64,000 nucleotides of DNA from positions 3,844,001 to 3,908,000 of the forward strand of contig NZ_CP104285.1 of assembly GCF_025244905.1 (NCBI RefSeq), in the 5' to 3' direction. How positions within the stretch are numbered: the first letter of the stretch is position 1; the number at the start of each line of letters is the position of its first letter. Below are positions 28,687-39,165 of this stretch, piece after piece. Below the pieces are notes generated by a model. That model saw nothing but the letters and a program-made list of their open reading frames with translations, did no database searches and was not told the DNA's origin. A program made the position numbers and the translations under genes. Source of the DNA: Enterobacter mori (lineage in GTDB: Bacteria > Pseudomonadota > Gammaproteobacteria > Enterobacterales > Enterobacteriaceae).

Positions 28687-28753
28687 GCCCGGCGGCGCTT
28701 CGCTTGCACGGGCCTACGGTTTCGTAGGTCGGGTAAGCGAAGCGCCACCCGGC
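28687..28753. repeat. REP-like palindromic element, copy 2
   Basis: GCCCGGCGGCGCTTCGC..GGGCCTACG facing CGTAGGTCGGGTAAGCG..CCACCCGGC, between yggX and mltC. Same family as the elements at 14508, 31434 and 60949. Confidence 0.8.
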
Positions 28754-28768
28754 GAAAGCAACGACTAA

Positions 28769-29872
<1,104 letters not shown>

Positions 29873-29883
29873 AAAAACCAATA

Positions 29884-29964
29884 CCCCTCACCCTAACCCT
29901 CTCCCCAAAGGGGAGAGGGAACTTGAACACCCTCTCCCCTTTGGGGAGAGGGCAGGGTGAGGGG
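29884..29964. repeat. CCCTCACCC-type palindromic repeat, copy 3
   Basis: Nearly the same sequence as copy 1 (10583): two CCCTCTCCCC/GGGGAGAGGG hairpins joined by an AACTTGAACA spacer and bounded by CCCCTCACCC and GGGTGAGGGG ends. It lies between mltC and nupG. Confidence 0.85.
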
Positions 29965-30001
29965 AATAAACCGCACCCATCTCACCCCATCCATACAAAA
30001 A

Positions 30002-30017
30002 TGTTATTTGCATCACA
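30002..30017. promoter_or_regulatory. CRP-like site upstream of nupG
   Basis: TGTTA-TTTGCA-TCACA matches the CRP palindrome with one mismatch, 145 bases before the nupG start. E. coli nupG is activated by CRP and repressed by CytR and DeoR; I did not identify the other sites. Confidence 0.55.
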
Positions 30018-30161
30018 ATCCAAACTGCAAATTAATGTGGATTGCATTTTTTTGCGGGAGGTAACAAAACATATCGTTGCCAACTGATAGAATTGCATCA
30101 AATAACAACCCTGAATGTTCCAAAAACAACATATCTCCCGCTCACTTGTGAGGAAAGTAAC

Positions 30162-31418
30162 ATGAACCTTAAGCTGCAGCTTAAAATATTGTCGTTTCTG
30201 CAGTTCTGCCTGTGGGGAAGCTGGCTGACTACACTCGGCTCCTATATGTTTGTGACGCTCAAGTTCGACGGTGCGTCAATCGGTGCCGTATACAGTTCGC
30301 TGGGTATCGCGGCTGTCTTTATGCCAACGCTGCTCGGTATCGTGGCGGATAAATGGTTAAGTGCGAAATGGCTGTACATGCTTTGCCACCTGGTGGGTGC
30401 GGGGACGCTGTTTATGGCGGCCGAAGTGACCACGCCGGGGGCGATGTTCATGGTGATCCTGCTTAACTCGCTGGCCTATATGCCAACGCTTGGCCTGATC
30501 AACACCATCTCCTATTACCGCCTGAAATCCGCCGGTATGGATATCGTCACCGATTTCCCACCTATCCGCATCTGGGGCACCATCGGCTTTATCATGGCGA
30601 TGTGGGGCGTGAGCTTTGCAGGCTTCGAACTGAGCCATATGCAGCTTTACATCGGGGCTGCGCTCTCCGTGGTACTGGCGGTATTTACCCTGACGCTGCC
30701 AACCATCCCGGTATCTAACCAGCAGAAAAACCAGAGCTGGAGCACCATGCTCGGCCTTGACGCGTTCGCGCTGTTCAAAAACAAACGCATGGCGATCTTC
30801 TTTATCTTCTCCATGCTGCTGGGCGCTGAGCTGCAGATAACCAACATGTTCGGCAACACCTTCCTGCACAGCTTCGATAACAACCCGCTGTTTGCCGGAA
30901 GCTTTATCGTTGAACACGCGTCGGTGATGATGTCCATCTCTCAGATCTCCGAGACGCTGTTCATCCTGACTATCCCGTTCTTCCTGAGCCGCTACGGCAT
31001 CAAGAACGTCATGCTGATCAGTATCGCCGCATGGATGTTGCGCTTCGGTCTGTTCGCCTATGGTGACCCGAGCGCGTTCGGCACCGTGCTGCTGGTGCTG
31101 TCGATGATTGTTTACGGCTGCGCCTTCGACTTCTTCAACATCTCCGGTTCGGTGTTCGTGGAAAAAGAGGTGAAGCCTGAAATCCGCGCCAGCGCGCAGG
31201 GCATGTTCCTGATGATGACCAACGGCTTCGGCTGTATTCTGGGCGGCGTGGTGAGCGGTAAAGTGGTTGAGATGTACACCACCAACGGCATCACCGACTG
31301 GCAGCCAGTGTGGCTGATCTTCGCCGGGTACTCGCTGGTGCTGTTCTTCGCGTTTATCGCGCTGTTCAAGTACAAGCACGTTCGCGTGCCAAACGGTGCG
31401 CAGCCGATAGCGCATTAA
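30162..31418 (+). CDS. nupG: nucleoside:H+ symporter
   Basis: A 418-residue inner membrane nucleoside transporter with 12 helices, same length as E. coli NupG, with N-terminus MNLKLQLKILSFLQFCLWGSWLTTLG. It imports purine and pyrimidine nucleosides. The start was set at the ATG after GAGGAAAG; a much longer reading would begin inside the promoter region. In K-12 speC follows; here the citrate cluster lies between. Confidence 0.96.
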   Translation: MNLKLQLKILSFLQFCLWGSWLTTLGSYMFVTLKFDGASIGAVYSSLGIAAVFMPTLLGIVADKWLSAKWLYMLCHLVGAGTLFMAAEVTTPGAMFMVILLNSLAYMPTLGLINTISYYRLKSAGMDIVTDFPPIRIWGTIGFIMAMWGVSFAGFELSHMQLYIGAALSVVLAVFTLTLPTIPVSNQQKNQSWSTMLGLDAFALFKNKRMAIFFIFSMLLGAELQITNMFGNTFLHSFDNNPLFAGSFIVEHASVMMSISQISETLFILTIPFFLSRYGIKNVMLISIAAWMLRFGLFAYGDPSAFGTVLLVLSMIVYGCAFDFFNISGSVFVEKEVKPEIRASAQGMFLMMTNGFGCILGGVVSGKVVEMYTTNGITDWQPVWLIFAGYSLVLFFAFIALFKYKHVRVPNGAQPIAH

Positions 31419-31433
31419 TCCTTGATGTCTTTT

Positions 31434-31509
31434 GCCCGGTGGCGGCTTCGCCTTACCGGGCCTACAAAAGCACGGAGAGTAGGCCGGGTAAGCGTTAGCG
31501 CCACCCGGC
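31434..31509. repeat. REP-like palindromic element, copy 3
   Basis: GCCCGGTGGCGGCTTCGCC..GGGCCTAC facing GTAGGCCGGGTAAGCG..CCACCCGGC. It lies between the converging nupG and citG genes and its last base is part of the citG stop codon. Confidence 0.8.
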
Positions 31510-32312
31510 TATTTTATTGCAGACAGCACCCACCCCACCGACAGCAAATCCGCACTGCCGCCCGGGCTGAGGTTTCGTTTAATCAATGCCTTATCCATCT
31601 TAAGCAGCGCCTCGCGATCCCAGCCGTTCGCCAGTAATTCCTGCGCATAGCCCTGAACGTAGCGCAGCCCTTCAATGCCGCCGCGCGACACGAGATTACT
31701 GTCCTGATTAACCGCCATCAGGCGCAACAGCAGGCCGTGAAGCGACTGTCCGTTCCACTGCGCCAGCGCCTTACGCACCGTCGCAAAGCCGCTTTCTGCC
31801 TCCCCGCGCGCGCCGGTTAGGCCGTACTGCTGAAACTGCCGCTCACCCGCCGTCGCTTGTCCGCTGCGTGCGGCCAGCTCCCGCGACACCAGCCCGCGGC
31901 AGATGTTACTCACCTCACAGCAGAGGCTCTCTGCGGAGATATTTTTCACACGCCCGGAGGCGAAGCACAGTAAACCCAGGGCAAAAATCCCGCCCTTGTG
32001 GGTGTTCACTCCGTTCGTCGCGGCATACATCGCCTGCTCGCAGGCCAGCCCCATCGGGCGGAGAAGCCGTAACTGTTCGCCTGCCGGTTTATCCGCATGC
32101 GCGCTGCCCAGCTCGGCAAAGCGCGCAAACCACGGCGTAATCGCCGCGATGCTGCGGACGAACAGCGCGTGGTCCATATCGCGATGGGAGCCGTTATTGA
32201 GCTTGTCCACCAGCCCCGGCTTGGGCGTCAGCTCCAGCTCCTGCCACAGCGCCGCTTCGGCAAGCGCGGGCACGTCAGCCGGGCGCGGTTTAGTCGCGAG
32301 CAAACCAGTCAT
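31509..32312 (-). CDS. citG: triphosphoribosyl-dephospho-CoA synthase
   Basis: A 267-residue CitG-family protein that makes the precursor of the citrate lyase prosthetic group from dephospho-CoA and ATP. Recognisable parts are ELELTPKPGLVDKLNNGSHRDMDHALF, NTHKGGIFALGLL and the C-terminal NLSPGGSADLLSVGW. It is somewhat shorter than E. coli CitG at the N-terminus. It overlaps citX by 23 bases and is the last gene of the citrate operon. Confidence 0.93.
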   Translation of the reverse strand: MTGLLATKPRPADVPALAEAALWQELELTPKPGLVDKLNNGSHRDMDHALFVRSIAAITPWFARFAELGSAHADKPAGEQLRLLRPMGLACEQAMYAATNGVNTHKGGIFALGLLCFASGRVKNISAESLCCEVSNICRGLVSRELAARSGQATAGERQFQQYGLTGARGEAESGFATVRKALAQWNGQSLHGLLLRLMAVNQDSNLVSRGGIEGLRYVQGYAQELLANGWDREALLKMDKALIKRNLSPGGSADLLSVGWVLSAIK

Positions 32313-32829
32313 CGATCATCTTCTCCACGCGGGAAACCACCTGCTCAGCGGGATGATTGCGCGAACGGGAACAGGCGTGAGCAGGCTCGTCGCAGATCAG
32401 GCAGCGTCTGAGATTCGCCCCCAGCGACTGACGCCCGACGTGGCCGTGCTGAGGGCAGATCACATCCAGATCCCACAGCCTGCCGAGCGGGTGTGTCTGC
32501 TCCAGATCCGCACAGTGCGCTTTGATTTCTGCCGCCGGATGGGCCACGCACCACAGGGCTTCTGGCCCGGTCGGGAGCCACAGCACCCGGCGGTCCAGCA
32601 CCTGCCAGCGGTTCTCCCACAGCAGCTGGTCGCACATCTGCAGCGCCACGCCCATGGTATTGCGATAGCGCAGGCTGTCTTTGATTTCTCCCGGCGTGAC
32701 CAGCGTGAGGGAGATCACCGGTTGTTGATAGTGCTCAAGCATGTCAGCCTGGCGCGCTGCGCGGCGTTCTTTCGCCGCCAGCAGTTCGTCCAGGCTGACA
32801 CCCGCACGCACGGGTGTCGCTGTTGTCAT
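32290..32829 (-). CDS. citX: apo-citrate lyase phosphoribosyl-dephospho-CoA transferase
   Basis: A 179-residue CitX-family protein that transfers the prosthetic group to the acyl carrier subunit CitD. Typical segments: LLAAKERRAARQ near the N-terminus, VISLTLVTPGEIKDS, LWDLDVICPQHGHVGRQSLG and RRCLICDEPAHACSRSRNH. The start follows AAAGGAG. It lies 2 bases after citF. Confidence 0.92.
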   Translation of the reverse strand: MTTATPVRAGVSLDELLAAKERRAARQADMLEHYQQPVISLTLVTPGEIKDSLRYRNTMGVALQMCDQLLWENRWQVLDRRVLWLPTGPEALWCVAHPAAEIKAHCADLEQTHPLGRLWDLDVICPQHGHVGRQSLGANLRRCLICDEPAHACSRSRNHPAEQVVSRVEKMIDDWFARD

Positions 32830-32831
32830 AA

Positions 32832-34349
32832 CTACTCCTTTACCTGTCGAACGGTGTCGATCACGCTGCCGTCGCGGTAGCGGATCACCCCGACGATTTT
32901 GTCGGTAAACTCAATCGGTTTCGGTACGCCTGTCAGGGAAATCGCCCGCTCGTAAAGCGCGTTGATATCCACAACGTTGAGCCCGGCTTCCAGCAGCCGC
33001 TCGCGGATCTCCGGGCGCGCCGGATTGACCGCAATGCCGTGGTCGGTGACCAGCACGTCGATGCTTTCACCCGGCGTGAGACGCGTGGTGACGCGCTTCA
33101 CGACCGTCGGAATACGGCTGCGCAGCAGCGGCGCGACCACAATGGTCAGGTTCGCGGCGGCGGCCACGTCGCAGTGTCCGCCGGACGCGCCGCGCATCAC
33201 CCCATCGGAGCCGGTGATCACGTTGACGTTGAAATCGACGTCGATTTCCAGCGCGCTGAGGATCACCACGTCGAGCTGGTCGCAGCTTGCCGCCTTGCTG
33301 CCTGGGTTGGCGTAGACGTTAGTGGATATCTCCACGTGGTTCGGGTTGCGCGCCAGCGAGGCCGCCGCCTGGCCGTCAAAGCACTGGGTGTCGAGCAGCT
33401 TTTCGATGAGCCCCTTCTCATGCAGATCCACCAGACTGCCGGTGATGCCGCCGAGCGCAAAGCGCGCCTTCACGCCGCTGCATTCCATCTTCTCTTCCAT
33501 AAAGCGGGTGCAGGCAGTCGCCGCCGCGCCGGAGCCGGTCTGCATCGAGAAGCCCGGTTTGAAGTAGCCGGAGTGTTCAATCACGTCCGCCGCATAGCGG
33601 GCGATCATCAGCTCGCGCGGGTTGCTGGTGACGCGCGCCGCGCCGACGCTGATTTTCGCCGGGTCGCCTACGCTCTCCACCTGCACGATGTAGTCCACCT
33701 GGTCCTGCACCAGGCTGGCGGGCATATTGGGGAATGGCACCAGTTCTTCCGTCAGCAGCACCACCTTGCGGGCAAAGTGTGCGTCCACCATCGCGTAGCC
33801 CAGCGAGCCGCAGCACGATTTACCGTGCGTGCCGTTGGCGTTGCCAAACTCATCGCTGCACGGCACGCCGAGAAACGCCACGTCGATATTCAGCTCGCCG
33901 TCCTGGAGCAGCTTCACGCGCCCGCCGTGGGAGTGAATTTGCACCGGCTCGTCCATCAGCCCGTGGGAGATGGCATCCGCCAGCCTGCCGCGCATGCCGG
34001 AGGTGTAAATCCGGGTGATGACGCCGCTTTCAATATGCTCTATCAGCGCATCGTTGCAGGTCATCAGCGAGCTGGAGGCCAGCGTTAGGTTTTTAAACCC
34101 CATCCGCGCCAGCAGCGCCACGACGGTGTTGATCACCCGGTCGCCTTCGCGAAACGCATGGTGGAAGGAGATGGTCATCCCGTCCTGCAGGCCGCAGCGC
34201 TTAACCGCCTCTTCAACAGAGGCGCAGAGCTTGCGGCTGTGCTTCGCGTCGCTCTCCGCCAGCCACGGCGTGGCGCTGTGGGCGGTATCAAAGGGCTTCA
34301 GGTCCCGCAGATGGGGAAATTTCACGTGAAGAAGTTCTGTCTGATTCAT
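32832..34349 (-). CDS. citF: citrate lyase alpha subunit (citrate CoA-transferase)
   Basis: A 505-residue CitF. It swaps acetate for citrate on the acyl carrier protein, the first half-reaction of citrate cleavage. Family segments are well kept: SFHHAFREGDRVIN, NLTLASSSL, IYTSGMRGRLADAI, VQIHSHGGRVKLLQDGELNIDVAFLGVP, and the C-terminal DVLVTDHGIAVNPARPE and IEFTDKIVGVIRYRDGSVID. Two adjacent ATGs follow the ribosome site; I prefer the second for spacing. It has a glycine/alanine-rich middle and no signs of decay. Confidence 0.95.
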   Translation of the reverse strand: MNQTELLHVKFPHLRDLKPFDTAHSATPWLAESDAKHSRKLCASVEEAVKRCGLQDGMTISFHHAFREGDRVINTVVALLARMGFKNLTLASSSLMTCNDALIEHIESGVITRIYTSGMRGRLADAISHGLMDEPVQIHSHGGRVKLLQDGELNIDVAFLGVPCSDEFGNANGTHGKSCCGSLGYAMVDAHFARKVVLLTEELVPFPNMPASLVQDQVDYIVQVESVGDPAKISVGAARVTSNPRELMIARYAADVIEHSGYFKPGFSMQTGSGAAATACTRFMEEKMECSGVKARFALGGITGSLVDLHEKGLIEKLLDTQCFDGQAAASLARNPNHVEISTNVYANPGSKAASCDQLDVVILSALEIDVDFNVNVITGSDGVMRGASGGHCDVAAAANLTIVVAPLLRSRIPTVVKRVTTRLTPGESIDVLVTDHGIAVNPARPEIRERLLEAGLNVVDINALYERAISLTGVPKPIEFTDKIVGVIRYRDGSVIDTVRQVKE

Positions 34350-34359
34350 CATCTCATCC

Positions 34360-35235
34360 TTACCGACGCACGCCGGAAGCCGCCGCGCGCTCCAGCACCA
34401 CCTGCGCGTGGTTAATAATCGGTGCATCTACCATTTTGCCGTTGAGCGACACCACGCCCAGGCCGTTACGCTCGCCCTCCTCTGCCGCCTCAATCACCCT
34501 TTTGGCGTGATCCACCTCTTCCTGCGTCGGGGCGTAGGCGTTGTGCAGCAGGTCAATCTGGCGGGGGTTGATCAGCGATTTGCCGTTAAAGCCCATCTTG
34601 CGGATCAGATCGACCTCGCGCAGGAACCCGGCCTCGTCGTTAACGTCTGACCAGACCACGTCAAAGGCGTCGATGCCCGCCGCGCGGGCCGCGTGCAGCA
34701 CCGCGCAGCGGGCGTAGAACAGCTCGGTGCCGTCGCCGCGCTCGGTCTGCATGTCCATCACGTAGTCAAAGGCGGCCAGCGCAATCCCGATGAGGCGCGG
34801 TGAGCTGCGGGCAATCGCCACGGCGTTGATGACGCCAATGGCCGACTCAATCGCCGCCATCACGCGGGTGGAGCCGACCTCGCGCCCGCACTCGCGTTCG
34901 ATACGCTCGAGGTGGCCCTCCAGCTCGTAGATGTCGTCCGGCGTGTCGGTTTTCGGCAGACGGATCACGTCCACGCCGGCCCGCACGGCGGCTTCCAGAT
35001 CCAGCAGGCCAAACGGCGTGCTCAGCGGGTTAATGCGCACCACGGTTTCGATATCCTGATACATCGGGTGCTGAAGCGCGTGGAACACCAGCATGCGCGC
35101 GGTATCCTTCTCGCGCAGGGCGACGGCGTCCTCAAGGTCAAACATGATGGAGTCGGGACGGTAGATAAAGGCGGTGGAGAGCATGGCGGCGTTGGCGCCC
35201 GGCAGGAACAGCATGCTGCGGCGGAGTTTACTCAT
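34360..35235 (-). CDS. citE: citrate lyase beta subunit (citryl-ACP lyase)
   Basis: A 291-residue CitE with the TIM-barrel fold of the HpcH/HpaI-CitE family. It cleaves citryl-ACP into oxaloacetate and acetyl-ACP. Conserved parts: [31 protein letters not shown], the metal-site segment [12 protein letters not shown] and [11 protein letters not shown]. It overlaps citD by 4 bases and lies 10 bases before citF. Confidence 0.95.
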   Translation of the reverse strand: MSKLRRSMLFLPGANAAMLSTAFIYRPDSIMFDLEDAVALREKDTARMLVFHALQHPMYQDIETVVRINPLSTPFGLLDLEAAVRAGVDVIRLPKTDTPDDIYELEGHLERIERECGREVGSTRVMAAIESAIGVINAVAIARSSPRLIGIALAAFDYVMDMQTERGDGTELFYARCAVLHAARAAGIDAFDVVWSDVNDEAGFLREVDLIRKMGFNGKSLINPRQIDLLHNAYAPTQEEVDHAKRVIEAAEEGERNGLGVVSLNGKMVDAPIINHAQVVLERAAASGVRR

Positions 35236-35525
35236 TTCAGCGCCCCCCAGCTGATGGCCTGTTCATCGGCGGCACGCATCAGCGCGCTTTGCAGGCGGGC
35301 GCGGATCACACAGTCCAGCGCCCCTTTGTCTTCGATAATGATTAATCCCTGGTGCACGCTCATGGCGCGCAATGTGTCGTTGACCACCTGGCGGATCTGC
35401 TCGCCAAACTGCTTAATCACTTCACTGTGGATGACTATCTCCAGCTCGCCGTGAGCAGGAGCGATTTTCACCATCAGGTCGCTGGACTCCTGCGTTCCGG
35501 CCAGCGCCTCCCTTACAATATTCAT
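35232..35525 (-). CDS. citD: citrate lyase gamma subunit (acyl carrier protein)
   Basis: A 97-residue acyl carrier protein of citrate lyase. The prosthetic group attaches to Ser14, within GTQESSD, the known CitD position. [17 protein letters not shown] near the C-terminus is a family hallmark. The start chosen gives the family length; longer readings extend into citC. It lies 16 bases after citC. Confidence 0.93.
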   Translation of the reverse strand: MNIVREALAGTQESSDLMVKIAPAHGELEIVIHSEVIKQFGEQIRQVVNDTLRAMSVHQGLIIIEDKGALDCVIRARLQSALMRAADEQAISWGALK

Positions 35526-35541
35526 GATAAATTCCTGATAG

Positions 35542-36564
35542 TTATGCGACTTCCGCACTCGCACGATAATGTGCTTCGAGGTGCGCGAAGGTGGAGTCCG
35601 GGACAATCTCCCGGATCCGGGAAAACTGCTGTGTCTTGAGTAATCTGCGCACTTCGGACGCCGAAATGGCGTTGCCGGTGGCCTTGATGCGCGGCATTTC
35701 CACCACCTCGATATGCGCGGTCAGCAGGTCGTGCAGCGTCTGGTTGTACTGACGAGTGATGTCGCAAAACGGCTCCGAGCCGATGAAGCGGTGCGTAATG
35801 CCGAGCGCCGGGGCGATGAAGTCCCGGAAGATCAGCACGTCAATTTCGCTCCACGCCTGCTGCACTTTGCCGGTCTCCTTCAGAAAGTAGGCCGGGAAGG
35901 TGGCGCGGGAGATGATGTACTGCGAGCCTTCATGCACCACCACGTTCGGCAGATGCGCCACGCCCGCGCGCACCATCTCGAGACGCGCGCTGAACGGGAA
36001 GAACGAGGCGTCTTCACGTACCACGAACAGATGCAGGGCATCGCACCGCGTCGCCGCCTGCTCTACCAGGTGGCGATGGCCGAGGGTGAACGGATTGGCG
36101 TTCATCACTATCGCGCCAATGTTCTCCCCGCACTTGCGCTTCGCGCGCAGGGAACGGCAGTAGCGTTCGATCCCCTGCGGGGTGTTCTCCATCAGCACCG
36201 CGTTGTTCCCGCTTTGAGCAATCGGCCAGAAGCCGCTGCGAGCAAAGCGCTCCCGGTTGCACGGACGGGTGCAGAGGAAGAGGTGAAAATGACCGTGCGC
36301 CAGCGCCGCATTTTCCACCTCTGCCAGCAGCCGCGCGCTGAGGTTCTCGCCGCGAAGCTGTTCGTTGACCGCCACGCATTTGATGACGTTAGCAGCAAGC
36401 CCGGCGCAACCCACCAGCTGCGAGCCTGACCAGGCTTCGACAAACAGCGTGATGTCGTTGTCCAGGCCAAGGCCGCTGTCGGCCAGCAGGTAGCGGATCT
36501 GGCTTAAGCGCTCCGGGTGTTTCGCCACTACGGTGTGGCGAAAATCGATGGGTTGCGGGTGCAT
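35542..36564 (-). CDS. citC: [citrate (pro-3S)-lyase] ligase
   Basis: A 340-residue ligase that acetylates the lyase prosthetic group to activate the enzyme, using acetate and ATP. It has an N-terminal GNAT-like region (LFVEAWSGSQLVGCAGL..CVAVNEQLRGENLSARLL) and a nucleotidyltransferase domain with IGAIVMNANPFTLGHRHLVEQA and the C-terminal ISASEVRRLL, the HxGH and ISxxxxR type nucleotidyl-transfer motifs. First of the lyase genes, directly after the FAH-family gene. Confidence 0.94.
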   Translation of the reverse strand: MHPQPIDFRHTVVAKHPERLSQIRYLLADSGLGLDNDITLFVEAWSGSQLVGCAGLAANVIKCVAVNEQLRGENLSARLLAEVENAALAHGHFHLFLCTRPCNRERFARSGFWPIAQSGNNAVLMENTPQGIERYCRSLRAKRKCGENIGAIVMNANPFTLGHRHLVEQAATRCDALHLFVVREDASFFPFSARLEMVRAGVAHLPNVVVHEGSQYIISRATFPAYFLKETGKVQQAWSEIDVLIFRDFIAPALGITHRFIGSEPFCDITRQYNQTLHDLLTAHIEVVEMPRIKATGNAISASEVRRLLKTQQFSRIREIVPDSTFAHLEAHYRASAEVA

Positions 36565-36577
36565 GCTGTCGCCTTAC

Positions 36578-37441
36578 TTAATGTGCTGCCGCAAGCCCGA
36601 CGGCTGGCGCTTCCACGATCACGTTGCTCAGATGACCGATATGCTCGATCTCCACCTCAATGCGATCGCCCTCTTTCATAAACAGCGGCGGATTACGCTT
36701 TTTACCCACCCCGCCCGGGGATCCGGTGATGATCACGTCGCCCGGACTTAAGCGGGTGAAGGTGCTGATGTACTCGATCAGCTCCGCAACCTTGTGGATC
36801 ATGCTGCTGGTGTTGTCTTCCTGCACCATGCGGCCGTTCAGCCAGGTGCGGATCGCCAATTGGTGCGGGTCCGGGATCTCATCCGCCGTCGCCATCCACG
36901 GCCCAAACGCCCCGGTCTGACGCCAGTTTTTACCGGCGGTAAACCAGGTGTGCTGCCAGTCGCGGGCGGAGCCGTCCATGTAGCAGCTGTAGCCCGCCAC
37001 GTGGCGCAGCGCGTCGTCGCGGCTGATGTTCTCCCCGCCTTTGCCGATGATCACCGCCAGCTCGCCTTCGTAGTCGAATTCGCTGGAGTGGCGCGGCTTC
37101 AGCACCGGCTCGTTGTGGCCGGTCTGTGAATCAGGGAAGCGGACAAACAGCGTCGGGGCCGGGTTATGCTGGTCAAACTCCTTGCGCTTGTCGGCGTAGT
37201 TCATGCCCACGCAGAGGATCTTTTCCGGCTGCACGATCACCGGTAAGAAGGTGATGGCGCTCAGCGGCACGTCCACGGCGTCGTTCAGGTAGCGGGTGGC
37301 CTGCGCCAGCCCGTTGCCCTGCAGCAGCGCCTTGAGGTCGCCGTAGCGGTCGCCGAGACGGCGGCCTAAATCAATCACGCCGTCGGCCTGGACGATGCCG
37401 TAGCTGCGTTTTCCCTGGTATAAAAAGCTTGCGAGTTTCAT
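36578..37441 (-). CDS. fumarylacetoacetate hydrolase (FAH) family protein in the citrate operon
   Basis: A 287-residue protein of the FAH superfamily. Divalent metal ligands are seen as the Glu pair in SSEFDYEGELAVIIG and the Asp in YMDGSARDWQ. The substrate-loop segments ILCVGMNYADKRKEF and ITGSPGGVGKKRNPP are typical. Family members hydrolyse acylpyruvates, decarboxylate oxaloacetate (FAHD1 type) or tautomerise it. It is encoded between the citrate transporter and citC with 13- and 17-base gaps. No oadGAB genes are present, so acting on the oxaloacetate made by citrate lyase is an attractive inference. It shares no location with the aromatic cluster at 1-9490. Confidence 0.88.
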   Translation of the reverse strand: MKLASFLYQGKRSYGIVQADGVIDLGRRLGDRYGDLKALLQGNGLAQATRYLNDAVDVPLSAITFLPVIVQPEKILCVGMNYADKRKEFDQHNPAPTLFVRFPDSQTGHNEPVLKPRHSSEFDYEGELAVIIGKGGENISRDDALRHVAGYSCYMDGSARDWQHTWFTAGKNWRQTGAFGPWMATADEIPDPHQLAIRTWLNGRMVQEDNTSSMIHKVAELIEYISTFTRLSPGDVIITGSPGGVGKKRNPPLFMKEGDRIEVEIEHIGHLSNVIVEAPAVGLAAAH

Positions 37442-37458
37442 TGTTCTTTCCTGAAAAC

Positions 37459-38820
37459 TTAAACGAGGAAGTTGCCCAGAATCAGCAGTGAGATGGAGAC
37501 GTTAATCGCCCCGCCGATACGGGTAGCAATCTGGGCGAATGGCATCAGGCTCATGCGGTTGCCTGCGGTCAGGATCGCCACGTCGCCGGTACCGCCCTGC
37601 CCGCTCTGACAGCAGGAGACGATGGCGACATCAATCGGGTGCATACCAATCTTTTTGCCGACGAAGAAGCCGGTCGCCACCAGCGCAGAGACGGTGCTGA
37701 CAATCACCAGCAGGTTGCTGACGGTGAACGCCGCCACCAGTTCATGCCACGGGGTGATGGCCACGCCGACGGCGAAGAGGATTGGGTAGGTCACGGAGGT
37801 CTGGAAGAATTTGTACACTACCTGCGAGCCTTCCAGCAGGCGCGGAGAGGCGCCGTTGCAGAGCTTCACCAGCACCGCCATAAACAGCATGCCGACCGGG
37901 GCAGGCAGGCCAATCAGCTTGTGGCCGAGCATGCCCAGCATGTAGAGCAGCACCGCCAGCAGCGCACCGGAGGCGATAGTAGTGACGTCCGCTTTGCCGG
38001 AAAACGCGGGCTGAGAAACGGTGGTATCGGCATTGGCGCGGTTAGGCATCAGCTGGCCTTCACCGGTCAGGTGCGGGTAGCGCTTACCAAGCTGGTTCAG
38101 GCAGCCGGAGATAATGATCGCCGTCAGACCGCCGAGCATCACCATCGGCAGCACGCGGCCGAGCGCAACGCCCTGGTCCATATGCAGCAGGGTGGCATAG
38201 CCGATGGAAAGCGGGATCGCCCCTTCCCCGACGCCGCCCGCCATAATCGGCAGAATGATAAAGAAGAAGATCTGGAACGGCTCAAGACCCAGCGCCAGGC
38301 CAACGCCCATCCCCACCAGCATGCCGACGATTTCACCGCACAGCATCGGGAAGAAGATGCGCAGGAAGCCCTGAATCAGCACCGTGCGGTTCATGCTCAT
38401 GATGCTGCCGACGATAATGCAGCAGATGTAGAGGTAGAGAATATTGGTGGATTTATAGAATTTGGTGGTGGACTCGACCACCACGTCCGGCAGCAGGCCG
38501 TAATAGACCAGCGCGGAAGGGATAAAGGTGGCGCAAATCGCCGCCGCGCCGAGCTTGCCGACAATCGGCAGACGTTTGCCAAACTCGCCGCAGGCAAAGC
38601 CGAAGAAGGCCAGCGTGGCAACCATCACCACGATATCGCTCGGCAGTTTCCCGCCCAGGCAATCAATGGCAATCAGTGCGCCCGCCAGAACGAACAGCGG
38701 CAGAGGAATAATCCCGATTTTCCAGGTATCCATAATATGCCACCAGCGCTCTTTAAGCGAAGGTCGCTGAATTTCAATCGGGTCGTGGGTAACAGAGAAA
38801 GAGTCGTCAGTTGTGCTCAT
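37459..38820 (-). CDS. citrate carrier, 2-hydroxycarboxylate transporter (2HCT) family
   Basis: A 453-residue membrane protein of the CitS/CimH/CitW family. Both family signature loops are visible: PIMAGGVGEGAIPLS in the first half and CCQSGQGGTGDVAIL in the second, the two GGxG re-entrant loops that form the substrate path. The N-terminal 30 residues are polar. Transport could be Na+- or H+-coupled citrate uptake or citrate/acetate exchange; sequence alone does not say. It is the first gene of the citrate operon (start after AAGGGG) and diverges from citA. Confidence 0.9.
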   Translation of the reverse strand: MSTTDDSFSVTHDPIEIQRPSLKERWWHIMDTWKIGIIPLPLFVLAGALIAIDCLGGKLPSDIVVMVATLAFFGFACGEFGKRLPIVGKLGAAAICATFIPSALVYYGLLPDVVVESTTKFYKSTNILYLYICCIIVGSIMSMNRTVLIQGFLRIFFPMLCGEIVGMLVGMGVGLALGLEPFQIFFFIILPIMAGGVGEGAIPLSIGYATLLHMDQGVALGRVLPMVMLGGLTAIIISGCLNQLGKRYPHLTGEGQLMPNRANADTTVSQPAFSGKADVTTIASGALLAVLLYMLGMLGHKLIGLPAPVGMLFMAVLVKLCNGASPRLLEGSQVVYKFFQTSVTYPILFAVGVAITPWHELVAAFTVSNLLVIVSTVSALVATGFFVGKKIGMHPIDVAIVSCCQSGQGGTGDVAILTAGNRMSLMPFAQIATRIGGAINVSISLLILGNFLV

Positions 38821-39165
38821 AATAAGCCCCTTGGTTATTTTGTGCGTTCAGCTTAGAGTCACAAAGGCTTACTTTATGTGAGGAATGGCATATTAAAAGT
38901 GAAGTTTTAATGGCAGCTATGGTTTTAATGGTTTCTTTTATTTAATGTGATTTACACCTTATTTATTTCCGTGGTTTTTATGGTTTCTTTTCGTAAATGA
39001 ACAAATAAATAACATTTATTAATTTAGCCTTAAGACGCCTGGCGTTTCGGATAAATCTTTTACAGGCGCTGCTGTGCAAGGGATCACAAGTTTTCTGCAA
39101 AGCAGGCGTCACCACGAGAAAAGATGATATATTAGCCTGCCTTGTTGATACCCGGCGTGATAGTT
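38821..39165. other. citrate operon / citAB divergent regulatory region
   Basis: 345 AT-rich bases with no gene. It contains several TGGTTT-TAATGG and GGTTTCTTTT direct repeats around 38914-38992 that may be CitB sites. A CRP-like site lies at 39073-39088 and a -10-like TATATT at 39128-39133 before citA. I could not assign the promoter for the leftward operon. Confidence 0.6.
39073..39088. promoter_or_regulatory. CRP-like site upstream of citA
   Basis: TGTGC-AAGGGA-TCACA, one mismatch from the CRP palindrome. Its centre is about 60 bases upstream of the start expected from the -10 box TATATT at 39128-39133, the class I activator distance. The -35 region is poor, which fits CRP dependence. 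Confidence 0.55.

Noticed and set aside
37639..38856. 405-codon plus-strand frame opposite the citrate transporter
   Set aside because: Composition is typical of antisense to a membrane protein (many His, Gln, Arg). The opposite strand encodes a textbook 2HCT transporter.
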